From Nostoc sp. NMS7 (GTDB taxonomy: Bacteria; Cyanobacteriota; Cyanobacteriia; Cyanobacteriales; Nostocaceae): a stretch of DNA of 56,434 nt. The translations under genes were made by a program, and so were the position numbers. This document shows positions 18,083 through 26,255 of this stretch, in pieces (within the stretch, counting starts at the first letter, position 1; every line of letters starts with the position of its first letter). The notes below the pieces were generated by a model. It saw only the letters and a program-made list of their open reading frames with translations. It had not been told where the DNA came from and did not search any database. The stretch is from the NCBI RefSeq assembly GCF_017115085.1, contig NZ_JABXKJ010000158.1:1-56434 (forward strand), given 5' to 3'.

Positions 18083-18296
18083 ATAGGGAATGGGGAATTA
18101 AGTGAGGAGCGATGCCCTGAGCAGTTCGGCAAGCTTACTGTAACAGTTGCCGTACCACTTCGTGGAAGCAAGCTACGCGCAGCGTCTGGTAGAGAAGGGT
18201 TAGAAGTTATGAGTTTTGAATTCCTAACTCTACCCCTAATCTTAACTCTTAACTCCTAACTTTTCCCAATTACGAATTACAAAAGGAAAATTACCA

Positions 18297-19166
18297 ATGG
18301 CTATTACAACAGCAGCGTCCCGTCTGGGAACAGAGCCTTTTAGTGATCAGGCTCCTTTAGAATTGCGTCCAAATGCAAGCAAAGAAGATATTGAGAGAGT
18401 AATTGCTGCCGTCTATCGTCAGGTGTTGGGCAACAACTACATATTGACATCTGACCGCCTTACAAGTGCTGAATCTATCCTGCGCGATGGAAAAAATACA
18501 GTGCAAGAGTTTGTGCGTCAAGTAGCTAAATCAGAACTGTACAAATCCAAGTTTTTCTACGACAGCTTCCAAACTCGCCTCATCGAGCTGAACTATAAAC
18601 ATTTGTTGGGTCGTGCCCCCTATGATGAGTCTGAGGTGGTCTATCACTTGGACTTGTATCAAACCAAGGGATATGAAGCCGATATTGATTCTTATATTGA
18701 TTCATCAGAGTATCAATCTAGCTTTGGTGAAAATATTGTCCCTTACTATCGCGGCTTTAAAACCCAAACAGGACAGAAAACTGTGGGATTTAGTCGGATA
18801 TTCCAACTTTATCGCGGCTATGCTAGTAGCGATACCTCCCAACTGAAAGGCAAGTCCTCGCGCCTTGCTAGCGAACTAGGTCGCAATGGTGCATCCATCG
18901 TTGTTCCTCCCTCTGGTGGCCCCTCAGGCTTTTCATACGTTCCTTCGGAAAAAGGCGTTACCCCCAACAGTACTTTCGGTGGTGCGGGGACTTTTGGTAA
19001 AGAAGGCAGACTTTACCGTATTGAAGTGGCAGGCGTTTTTGGAGCTGGGTATCCTAGCACACGCCGTGTCAATCAAGCGGTGATTATACCTTATGAAGAA
19101 CTATCTAGTTACTTCCAGAGAGTGGTAAAACAAGGTGGTAAAATAGCCAGTGTGAAACCACTTTAG
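18297..19166 (+). CDS. cpcC: Phycocyanin rod linker, sulfur-free (second copy)
   Basis: A 289-residue rod linker closer to ordinary CpcC ([17 protein letters not shown] start, [32 protein letters not shown]). The PBS-linker domain is followed by a Gly/Ser/Pro-rich hinge (about residues 195-235) and a CpcD-like domain ([18 protein letters not shown]...[14 protein letters not shown]). The initiator is the only Met; there is no Cys and no Trp. An AAAAGGAAAA sequence precedes the ATG. The 214-bp gap from the first linker holds dispersed-repeat debris (AGCAAGCTACGCGCAGCGTC and CTAACTCTTAACTCCTAAC) and no gene. Equivalent in position to cpcI3 of Calothrix. Confidence 0.94.
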   Translation: MAITTAASRLGTEPFSDQAPLELRPNASKEDIERVIAAVYRQVLGNNYILTSDRLTSAESILRDGKNTVQEFVRQVAKSELYKSKFFYDSFQTRLIELNYKHLLGRAPYDESEVVYHLDLYQTKGYEADIDSYIDSSEYQSSFGENIVPYYRGFKTQTGQKTVGFSRIFQLYRGYASSDTSQLKGKSSRLASELGRNGASIVVPPSGGPSGFSYVPSEKGVTPNSTFGGAGTFGKEGRLYRIEVAGVFGAGYPSTRRVNQAVIIPYEELSSYFQRVVKQGGKIASVKPL

Positions 19167-19262
19167 TATCATTGGTCATTAGTCATTGGTCATTGGTCAT
19201 TAATTTTAGACCAAGGACAAAGGACTAATGATAACTTCAATTTATAAATTAGGAATTGATTT

Positions 19263-19544
19263 ATGCTTGGACAAAATAATGGTAGAAATAGTAATCGCTC
19301 CTTCCGCTATGAAGTAGTCGGTCTGCGCCAAAGCGATGAAACAGAAAAAGTTGGCTATCCGATTCGTTCTAGTGCCAGTGTGTTTTTCACGGTGCCTGAG
19401 AACCGGATGAATCAAGAAATGCAGCGGATTACTCGCTTGGGTGGCAAAATAGTCAGCATTCAGCCATTGAACGCCCAAACTCAAACAGATAGCGAACACA
19501 GCGATCATCCTTCTGCTCATGAATCCCAGTCCGCAAAAAATTGA
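19263..19544 (+). CDS. cpcD: Phycocyanin rod-capping linker CpcD
   Basis: A 93-residue small linker that terminates phycocyanin rods. The CpcD fold covers about residues 13-70: FRYEVVGLRQSDETEKVGY, IRSSASVFFTVP and MNQEMQRITRLGGKIVSIQPL. It has the initiator plus two conserved Met (NRMNQEMQR) and no Cys, so it has not undergone the depletion seen in the four preceding genes. The Ser/His/Gln-rich tail extends past the fold because its last 26 bp overlap the start of cpcE. AGGA lies before the ATG. Confidence 0.94.
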   Translation: MLGQNNGRNSNRSFRYEVVGLRQSDETEKVGYPIRSSASVFFTVPENRMNQEMQRITRLGGKIVSIQPLNAQTQTDSEHSDHPSAHESQSAKN

Positions 19545-20364
19545 AGATTTATCACTGACAGGTGACAATGCCGACGGTGAATCTTTAACGGTAGAGCAGG
19601 CTCTAGCTAATCTTGAAGGTGCAGATTTAGGTCTGCGCTTTTATGCAGCCTGGTGGTTGGGTAGGTTTCGGATATGTGAAGCAGCTGCGGTTACAGCACT
19701 GATCAAAGCGTTAGAGGATGAAGCCGACAGGACACCAGAAGGCGGATATCCTCTACGACGAAACGCCGCTAGAGCCTTAGGAAAACTCAGCGATCGCCAG
19801 GCAGTATTACCTTTAATTGGGTGTTTAGACTGCTCAGATTTTTATGTGCGGGAAGCGGCGGTACAATCTTTGGAGATGCTAGGTGATCCGCTTTGTATTC
19901 CCGCGCTGATCAAGCTATTACAAGTAGGCTTGCAGGGAGAGCAGCTGATATCAAAGCAGGCTGATTTATCTCAACCTTACGACTCCATCTTAGAAGCCTT
20001 GGGAATCTTGAGGGCGACTGAGTTTATCCCTTTGATCAAGCCATTCTTAGAGCATCCAATCGAATTGGTGCAATATGCTGCTGCACGAGCTATGTATCAG
20101 TTAACCGAAGAACCAGTTTATGCAGAACGGTTAGTACAAGCTTTGGCGGGAGAAAAATTGCAATTGCGTCGAGCAGTCTTAGCAGATTTGGGAGCGATTG
20201 GATATCTACCCGCAGCAGATGCGATCGCGCAGACTCTTGCCGAAAATAGTCTAAAGCTAATTTCTCTTAAAGGATTACTAGAATATCAAGTTAACCACAC
20301 CGCAGCAAGCACTTTGTCAGCAGGTGCGGTTAAAGTGATGAATTTAATGGACTCGCTGTTGTAG
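19519..20364 (+). CDS. cpcE: Phycocyanobilin lyase subunit CpcE
   Basis: With CpcF this forms the heterodimeric lyase that attaches phycocyanobilin to the alpha-subunit cysteine. The 281-residue, HEAT-repeat protein shows LRFYAAWWLGRFR, EGGYPLRRNAARALGKL and repeated AVLPLI/VREAAVQSLE helices. It contains four Cys and five Met, so the sulfur economy of the structural genes is not shared by this low-abundance enzyme. The start overlaps cpcD, implying translational coupling. Confidence 0.94.
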   Translation: MNPSPQKIEDLSLTGDNADGESLTVEQALANLEGADLGLRFYAAWWLGRFRICEAAAVTALIKALEDEADRTPEGGYPLRRNAARALGKLSDRQAVLPLIGCLDCSDFYVREAAVQSLEMLGDPLCIPALIKLLQVGLQGEQLISKQADLSQPYDSILEALGILRATEFIPLIKPFLEHPIELVQYAAARAMYQLTEEPVYAERLVQALAGEKLQLRRAVLADLGAIGYLPAADAIAQTLAENSLKLISLKGLLEYQVNHTAASTLSAGAVKVMNLMDSLL

Positions 20365-20672
20365 TTCTAAGTTATAGATATAGCGGTTCCCTGCTGGATG
20401 AAGTACATATCAAAACCTCACCCCCAACCCCTCTCCATGAGTTCGGAGAGGTAAGATATAAGCAGAGCTTATCGGGGTGAGGTTAAGCTATACCTGACTA
20501 GATTAGGAAAGGCTATAAAGAGTTGTCATTAATACGTGTAAATCTAATTGTTTACCACAGCGAAACCGCCAAACCAACTGCGACATCAGGACTAGGGGGT
20601 TTAAGTATGATGGTAACTACGGATAACCTAAGCTACAATTGGCTGACGACTAATGACCCATGAAAAATTATT
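20365..20672 (+). repeat. 308-bp cpcE-cpcF spacer with hairpin repeat
   Basis: No gene. Around 20415-20484 a nested palindrome pairs CCTCACCCC with GGGGTGAGG and encloses CCTCTCC/GGAGAGG, a repeat type also seen at 44097. It may lower cpcF expression relative to cpcE. Confidence 0.55.
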
Positions 20673-21437
20673 ATGAATAATAGTGAGCTTGCCCAAACAT
20701 TAATCCGTGCTGTGGAAGAAGCAGATTCTTCAGAGCGCTTAGTAGACGCAGTTCAAGAGTTAGCAGCAGCTGGTATAGAGGAATCCGTTCCTACACTGAT
20801 TGCAGCTTTAGGCTACAACAATCCTGGTGCGGCGGTGGCGGCGGTAAATGGACTAATTGCGATCGGGGAAGCGGCAGTAGCGCCACTATTGGAACTAATT
20901 GATAATTACAACTATGGTGCTAGAGCCTGGGCTGTTCGTGCCTTAGCGGGAATTGGCGATATCCGGGCGCTGGATACGTTGTTAGAGGCAGCAAAAACCG
21001 ATTTTTCTTTGAGTGTGCGGCGAGCAGCTGCCAGGGGATTAGGCACTTTACGCTGGCATCAAGTACCGCCTGAGAAACTGGAATCTGTTCAGACTCAAGT
21101 ATTAGAGGCGCTATTACTAATTTGTCAAGATCCAGAGTGGGTAGTGCGCTATGCAGCAGTGACGAGTTTGGAAACCTTAGCGATTGCGATGCCTGCGGCG
21201 GTAAACAACGCAGTCAGTTTACCCGATCAAGCGTCGCGGATTACAACTCAACTTCAGCAAATGCTCGATACAGATCCCGATCTGGGAGTTCGCACCCGTG
21301 TAAAGTTTGCACAGCAAAAAATTCAGCCCCAACAAAATCAAGAGGTGTTTGCACCTAAAAGAAAGCTAGAAGAGACTGAAGTGCCTGAAGTGCCTGAAGT
21401 GCCTGAATTGCCTTATCGTGGTGGTGGCAGACGGTAA
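20673..21437 (+). CDS. cpcF: Phycocyanobilin lyase subunit CpcF
   Basis: The second subunit of the CpcE/F alpha-phycocyanin lyase. It is 254 residues, all-helical HEAT-like repeats: ESVPTLIAALGYNNPGAAVAA, YNYGARAWAVRALAGIGD, SVRRAAARGLGTLRW, EWVVRYAAVTSLE. One Cys and three Met are present. The C-terminus carries a short run of VPE repeats (from 9-bp repeats GAAGTGCCT near 21380) and ends GGGRR; this tail is not part of the enzyme fold. No cpcG follows, unlike the standard Nostoc cpc operon. Confidence 0.93.
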   Translation: MNNSELAQTLIRAVEEADSSERLVDAVQELAAAGIEESVPTLIAALGYNNPGAAVAAVNGLIAIGEAAVAPLLELIDNYNYGARAWAVRALAGIGDIRALDTLLEAAKTDFSLSVRRAAARGLGTLRWHQVPPEKLESVQTQVLEALLLICQDPEWVVRYAAVTSLETLAIAMPAAVNNAVSLPDQASRITTQLQQMLDTDPDLGVRTRVKFAQQKIQPQQNQEVFAPKRKLEETEVPEVPEVPELPYRGGGRR

Positions 21438-21438
21438 G

Positions 21439-21565
21439 AAATAAGAATTAAATAACATACAATAGAATTTATGTCCCTGGCTTACCTCACCCTCAATCCC
21501 TCTCCTGATCAAGGAGAGTAAAGCTAGATACAGGATGAAGTTTTGCATTTTATTTAATCCACATT
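21439..21565. repeat. Dispersed repeat, copy 2 of 3
   Basis: The same element as at 14364-14479 and 49399-49517, with a few extra bases (ACAATAGAATTTATG) near the left side and a weaker central hairpin. Its terminal ATGAAGTTTTGC does not lead into a long frame here. It separates cpcF from the convergent HD gene. Confidence 0.85.
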
Positions 21566-21578
21566 CCTGAATGTAAAA

Positions 21579-22244
21579 CTAACCAGACAATAAAGACTGA
21601 ATTTCTGCCTGGATATTGCCACGGGCAGATGGTTCGGCGAACTCTGACATTAAAGGCGTAAAGTAGATATGCGATCGCTGCAAAAATCCTTCTAAAACCT
21701 GCCGACGACCGATGATATAATCTGCTTCTGCCACCCAGTCATATTCCTGGCGAATAGCATGGGTGTATTCTGGATATTGGACTAGGTTAGTAGCGAAAAT
21801 CGCTAAATCTGCATCAAGTAAAACTTGGCCATCACAGTCATCTACTGCAGCTTGGTGGTTTTTAGTGTTCAGAATCAGACGCGTGACAGTAGTTATAGTA
21901 CTTTCGGGAATACCCAAATTACTCAGCAATTCCAAAGCATAGTCTGCGCTTCGTTCTTCATTATCTTGAGCTTGAGAGTCATACACAACATCGTGAAACC
22001 AGGCAGCAAGTTGAACAGCAGCTAGGTTTTTGGTGTAGCCTTCCAAAATCTGAATTGTGCTGAGAACCTGATCAATATGTTTCAGTGTATGGTAATGGCG
22101 ATTAGGGGTAGAGTAAGCTGCAACCAAGCAATTAAAGACTTTCTCAGACGCTACCTCTTCAACACCAAAGGGTTGGAGTGTGTGTTGCCAGTTAGAAAAT
22201 AAGATATGCGTGAGGTTTTCTGTAGGCATAAATGTAGTATTCAC
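21579..22244 (-). CDS. HD-superfamily metal-dependent phosphohydrolase
   Basis: A 221-residue protein. The HD signature is visible: RHYHTLKHIDQVL gives the first His cluster and AAWFHDVVYD the HD pair (about residues 82-91), followed by NEERSADYALELL and a later DADLAIFA Asp. This set matches the predicted HD phosphohydrolases found singly in many bacteria. The substrate is unknown. The start may be the Met at residue 6 (MPTENLTHIL). It is convergent with the cpc operon and has no co-transcribed partner. Confidence 0.88.
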   Translation of the reverse strand: MNTTFMPTENLTHILFSNWQHTLQPFGVEEVASEKVFNCLVAAYSTPNRHYHTLKHIDQVLSTIQILEGYTKNLAAVQLAAWFHDVVYDSQAQDNEERSADYALELLSNLGIPESTITTVTRLILNTKNHQAAVDDCDGQVLLDADLAIFATNLVQYPEYTHAIRQEYDWVAEADYIIGRRQVLEGFLQRSHIYFTPLMSEFAEPSARGNIQAEIQSLLSG

Positions 22245-22519
22245 ACTCTTAGTATGACTAAGCTAATCTCTTGTGTTGCAACATCTGTCTCATCAAGTTA
22301 GAAATAGATCAACAAAAGGATAACACTTGTAAGTGATTGAATTGGGCATTGGGCATTCGTTATTTTCTCCTTGTCTCCCCCATCTCCCTCATCTCCCTCA
22401 TCTCCCATTCGGCTACGCTCACGGCAAGCCCACTCCCCACTAAATATATGAAAGCGTCAAAATAGAAGACAGAGGCTTTGTAAAAAAAGCCTTGCGTTGA
22501 TTAACGGAGTTTATTATCA

Positions 22520-25489
22520 GTGGTATTACAAGTACAAACAAGCACCTACGAAGCTAAAACCCAAGAAATTGCTAAACAACTTCTAGCAGCAACCCAGGAA
22601 AATCGTTCGTTTTTTTCTTCCCTGCGAGATCAAATGCGCTGGGATGATAAATTACTCGCTTGGGCGATGAGTAGTCCGGGGTTGCGGGTGCAATTATTTC
22701 GCTTTATAGATACACTCCCTGCTTTGCACAGTAAATCAGAAGTTGCCTCACATTTGCAAGAATATCTCGGCGATGAGTCTGTAGAATTACCAGCAGCTTT
22801 AAAGGGGATGCTAAATTTTGCTAACCCCGACTCTATGCCAGGACAAGTTGCTGCTACAACCGTTGGTACTGCGGTTGAGACTCTTGCCCATAAATATATT
22901 TCTGGGGAAAATATTAAACAAGTCATCAAAACAGTTGAACGACTGCGAAAAGAAAAAATGGCTTTCACCATCGACTTACTTGGTGAAGCCGTGATTACTG
23001 AAGTCGAAGCGCAGTCATATCTAGAACGCTATCTAGAATTAATCCAGCAATTGGTGGAAGCATCGAAGAATTGGCCAGCTATCCCGGCTATTGATGAGGC
23101 TGATGGCGAACTCATCCCAAAAGTTCAGGTTTCTGTGAAGTTAACGGCGTTTTATTCCCAATTTGACCCTCTAGATGCTAAAGGTAGTGAGGAGCGAGTT
23201 AGCGATCGCATTCGTATTCTCTTACGTAGTGCTAAAGAGTTGGGCGCAGCTGTGCATTTTGATATGGAACAGTATGGCTACAAGGATATAACTCTCAGCA
23301 TCCTGAAAAAACTCTTACTAGAAGAAGAGTTTCGCCAACGTACAGATGTTGGCATGACAATTCAAGCATATCTGCGTGATAGTGAGCAAGATACCAAAGA
23401 TTTAATTTCTTGGTTGAAACAACGCGGTTATCCCCTGACAATCCGCTTAGTCAAAGGCGCATATTGGGATCAGGAAACTATCAAAGCAGCGCAGAAGCAT
23501 TGGCCACAGCCAGTTTACAACGAGAAAGCCGCAAGTGATGCTAACTTTGAAACCATCACTCAGTTATTGCTAGAAAATCATCAATATGTGTATTCTGCCA
23601 TTGGAAGCCATAATGTGCGATCGCACTCTCGCGCCATTGCGATCGCTGAAAGTTTAAATGTCCCCCGTCGTCGCTTTGAATTGCAAGTCCTCTACGGTAT
23701 GGGTGATAAAGTTGCAAAGGCATTAGTTGACAGGGGTTATCGCGTCAGAGTTTACTGTCCTTATGGTGAATTATTGCCTGGGATGGCGTATTTAATTCGG
23801 CGGTTGTTGGAAAATACCGCTAATAGTTCTTTTTTACGGCAAAATCTCGAAAATCGACCGATTGAAGAATTGTTAGCGCCGCCGATTGTCAAAGAAGAAG
23901 ACGCGATTAATCGCGTCTCTCATTTCCTTGGTGCTGCTGATACCGATTATGCTGAGGAAGAGATGACAAAAAAATCTGCTCAAGCTTTCCAAAGTGTTCG
24001 CCAACAGTTGGGTAAAACTTATTTGCCGCTAATTAATGGCGAATATGTGAATACGCCAGAATTTGTTGATTCTCTGAATCCTTCTAATTTCAGTCAGGTA
24101 GTTGGTAAAATTGGGTTGATTAGCGTTGAACAAGCAGAACAGGCGATGCAAGCTGCGAAAGCGGCGTTTCCTGCGTGGAAGAAAACACCAGCTAAACAAC
24201 GTGCTGATATTTTGCGGAAAGCGGGTGATTTGATGGAACTCCGCCGCGCTGAACTTTCAGCTTGGATGGTTTTGGAAGTTGGGAAACCAGTTAAGGAAGC
24301 TGATGGAGAGGTTTCCGAAGCGATAGACTTCTGTCGGTATTACGCTGATGAGATGGAACGGTTAGATGAAGGTTTAAATTACGATATCCCTGGTGAAACT
24401 AATCGTTATATTTACCAACCACGGGGTATTGCTGTAGTGATTTCTCCCTGGAATTTTCCGCTAGCGATCGCTTGTGGAATGACTGTTGCCGCTTTGGTTT
24501 CAGGCAATTGTACTCTCCTCAAACCTGCGGAAACATCTTCTGTAATTACCGCAAAACTCACAGAAATCTTAATTGAGGCTGGTATCCCTAAAGGTGTATT
24601 TCAATACGTACCTGGCAAGGGTTCACAAGTCGGCGCTTATTTAGTAAATCATTCAGATACTCATGTAATCGCTTTTACAGGTTCCCAGGAAGTCGGCTGT
24701 CGAATTTACGCAGATGCGGCAACTTTGAAACCCGGACAGAAGCACATGAAGCGGGTGATTGCGGAAATGGGTGGTAAAAATGCGATTATTGTCGATGAAA
24801 GTGCTGATTTAGACCAAGCTGTTGTAGGGGTAGTGCAGTCAGCATTTGGTTACAGTGGACAAAAATGTTCTGCTGCCTCCAGGGTGATTGTGCTGGAACC
24901 GATTTATGATATCTTTGTGCAACGGTTAGTGGAAGCGACAAAATCCTTGAATATTGGGGAAGCAGAGTTACCGAGTACACAAGTTGGACCGGTAATTGAT
25001 GCTAATGCCCGCGATCGCATCCGTGAGTATATTGAGAAGGGTAAGGTAGAAGCAAAAGTGGCATTAGAGTTATCAGCACCCGAACAAGGATATTTTATCG
25101 GGCCTGTGATCTTTAGTGAAGTATCGCCAAATGCGGTAATTTCCCAAGAAGAAATTTTTGGGCCTGTGCTGGCGGTAATTCGCGTGAAAGATTTCCAGGA
25201 AGCCTTAGCAGTCGCCAACGGTACAAACTACGCCTTAACTGGCGGACTTTATTCTAGAACACCTTCGCACATTCAGCAGGCGCAGGCAGAGTTTGAAGTT
25301 GGGAATTTGTACATTAACCGTAATATTACAGGAGCGATCGTTAGACGGCAACCCTTTGGTGGATTCAAACTTTCTGGGGTAGGTTCTAAAGCAGGTGGAC
25401 CGGATTACCTCCTACAATTTTTGGAACCACGCGCGGTAACAGAAAATATTCAGCGCCAAGGTTTTGCACCAATTGAAGGGGCAGATTAA
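22520..25489 (+). CDS. putA: Bifunctional proline dehydrogenase / glutamate-semialdehyde dehydrogenase
   Basis: Oxidises proline to glutamate in two steps on one 989-residue chain. The FAD-dependent proline dehydrogenase barrel fills about residues 75-450 (VSVKLTAFYSQFDP, TIRLVKGAYWDQE, FELQVLYGMGD, RVYCPYGELLPGM). The aldehyde dehydrogenase half covers about 495-970 (SPWNFPLAIACGM, KPAETSSV, FTGSQEVG, AEMGGKNAIIVDE, catalytic Cys in SGQKCSAASR, EEIFGPVLAV). It lacks the DNA-binding N-terminus of enteric PutA, so it should not repress its own gene. The start is GTG, with GGAG upstream. It may serve nitrogen recycling or osmolyte turnover. Confidence 0.96.
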   Translation: MVLQVQTSTYEAKTQEIAKQLLAATQENRSFFSSLRDQMRWDDKLLAWAMSSPGLRVQLFRFIDTLPALHSKSEVASHLQEYLGDESVELPAALKGMLNFANPDSMPGQVAATTVGTAVETLAHKYISGENIKQVIKTVERLRKEKMAFTIDLLGEAVITEVEAQSYLERYLELIQQLVEASKNWPAIPAIDEADGELIPKVQVSVKLTAFYSQFDPLDAKGSEERVSDRIRILLRSAKELGAAVHFDMEQYGYKDITLSILKKLLLEEEFRQRTDVGMTIQAYLRDSEQDTKDLISWLKQRGYPLTIRLVKGAYWDQETIKAAQKHWPQPVYNEKAASDANFETITQLLLENHQYVYSAIGSHNVRSHSRAIAIAESLNVPRRRFELQVLYGMGDKVAKALVDRGYRVRVYCPYGELLPGMAYLIRRLLENTANSSFLRQNLENRPIEELLAPPIVKEEDAINRVSHFLGAADTDYAEEEMTKKSAQAFQSVRQQLGKTYLPLINGEYVNTPEFVDSLNPSNFSQVVGKIGLISVEQAEQAMQAAKAAFPAWKKTPAKQRADILRKAGDLMELRRAELSAWMVLEVGKPVKEADGEVSEAIDFCRYYADEMERLDEGLNYDIPGETNRYIYQPRGIAVVISPWNFPLAIACGMTVAALVSGNCTLLKPAETSSVITAKLTEILIEAGIPKGVFQYVPGKGSQVGAYLVNHSDTHVIAFTGSQEVGCRIYADAATLKPGQKHMKRVIAEMGGKNAIIVDESADLDQAVVGVVQSAFGYSGQKCSAASRVIVLEPIYDIFVQRLVEATKSLNIGEAELPSTQVGPVIDANARDRIREYIEKGKVEAKVALELSAPEQGYFIGPVIFSEVSPNAVISQEEIFGPVLAVIRVKDFQEALAVANGTNYALTGGLYSRTPSHIQQAQAEFEVGNLYINRNITGAIVRRQPFGGFKLSGVGSKAGGPDYLLQFLEPRAVTENIQRQGFAPIEGAD

Positions 25490-25490
25490 A

Positions 25491-25532
25491 CTACAAGAGT
25501 AGGTAAGGCATCTGCCCTACCTACTCTTGTAG
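25491..25532 (+). terminator. Long hairpin just after putA
   Basis: Arms CTACAAGAGTAGGTAAGGC and CCCTACCTACTCTTGTAG are almost fully complementary and begin one base after the putA stop. There is no T-run, so 3'-end stabilisation or a dispersed palindrome are alternatives to a true terminator. Confidence 0.5.
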
Positions 25533-25549
25533 GAATCGTAGAGAGTTTA

Positions 25550-26023
25550 ATGTCTAATTTAGTTATAAAAGTTGCTGAATTACCTCAAGAATTTCCAGCA
25601 ATTCAAGCAATTAGGATAGCAGTTTTTCAGGAAGAACAAGGGGTAGATGCCGCTTTAGAATTTGATGGCAAAGATGCAATATCTGAACATTTGATTGCTT
25701 ATTTAAATGGCGAAGTTGTGGGTACTGCCAGAATTAGATATTTAGATGATAAAACTGCCAAAATAGAACGGCTTGCTGTTTTATCTACAGCTAGAGGGCA
25801 GGGTATTGGTAAGAAAATTATGGAAAATGCCCTATAAGTAATAGCTAACAAAAATATTCCAGAAGTAGTGATTCATGCTCAAGAATATGTGAAAGATTTA
25901 TACAAAAAATTGGATTTTGTAGAAGAAGGAGAAATATTTGAAGAAGCCAGTATTCCCCATTTGAAAATGAGAAAAAAATTCTCACAGCAAAAAAATTGTA
26001 GGTTGGGTGGAGGCTTTGCGTAA
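25550..26023 (+). pseudogene. GNAT acetyltransferase interrupted by one in-frame TAA
   Basis: The first 95 residues form the N-terminal GNAT half (IRIAVFQEEQGVD, EHLIAYLNGEVVGTARIRYL, IERLAVLSTARGQGIGKKIMENAL), ending at TAA 25835-25837. In the same frame the family's C-terminal half continues (VIANKNIPEVVIHAQEYVKDLYKKLDFVEEGE...HLKMRKKF), so one CAA-to-TAA change would explain the break. The last codons before 26023 come from the common repeat TAGGTTGGGTGGAGGCTTTG, so the native stop was probably also lost. A truncated product would lack part of the acetyl-CoA fold. Confidence 0.78.
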
Positions 26024-26255
26024 CCCAACATCCTGATAAGCTAAAACACATCTAATTTGCATATTAAATTTTATCAAATTCTTGTGGGGTGGGCATCTTG
26101 CCCACCTTGATCATGCAACTTCAATGCCGATTAGCTTAATCAGTTGGGTTGCGCTCCGCTCCACCCAACCTACATCTACGTACATTTCAAAAATCAAATA
26201 CTAGTCCTATAGCAGTCTGCATCAGTAGTGACTCTAGCTGAATTATCTGAATTTT

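Noticed and set aside
19263..19544. Extending the sulfur-free set to CpcD
   Set aside because: CpcD has two internal Met (NRMNQEM), so it is not depleted and was kept out of the claim.
21366..21548. Minus-strand ORF overlapping the cpcF end
   Set aside because: It arises from the 9-bp repeats and the dispersed repeat read backwards (FRHFRHFRHF), with no start signal.
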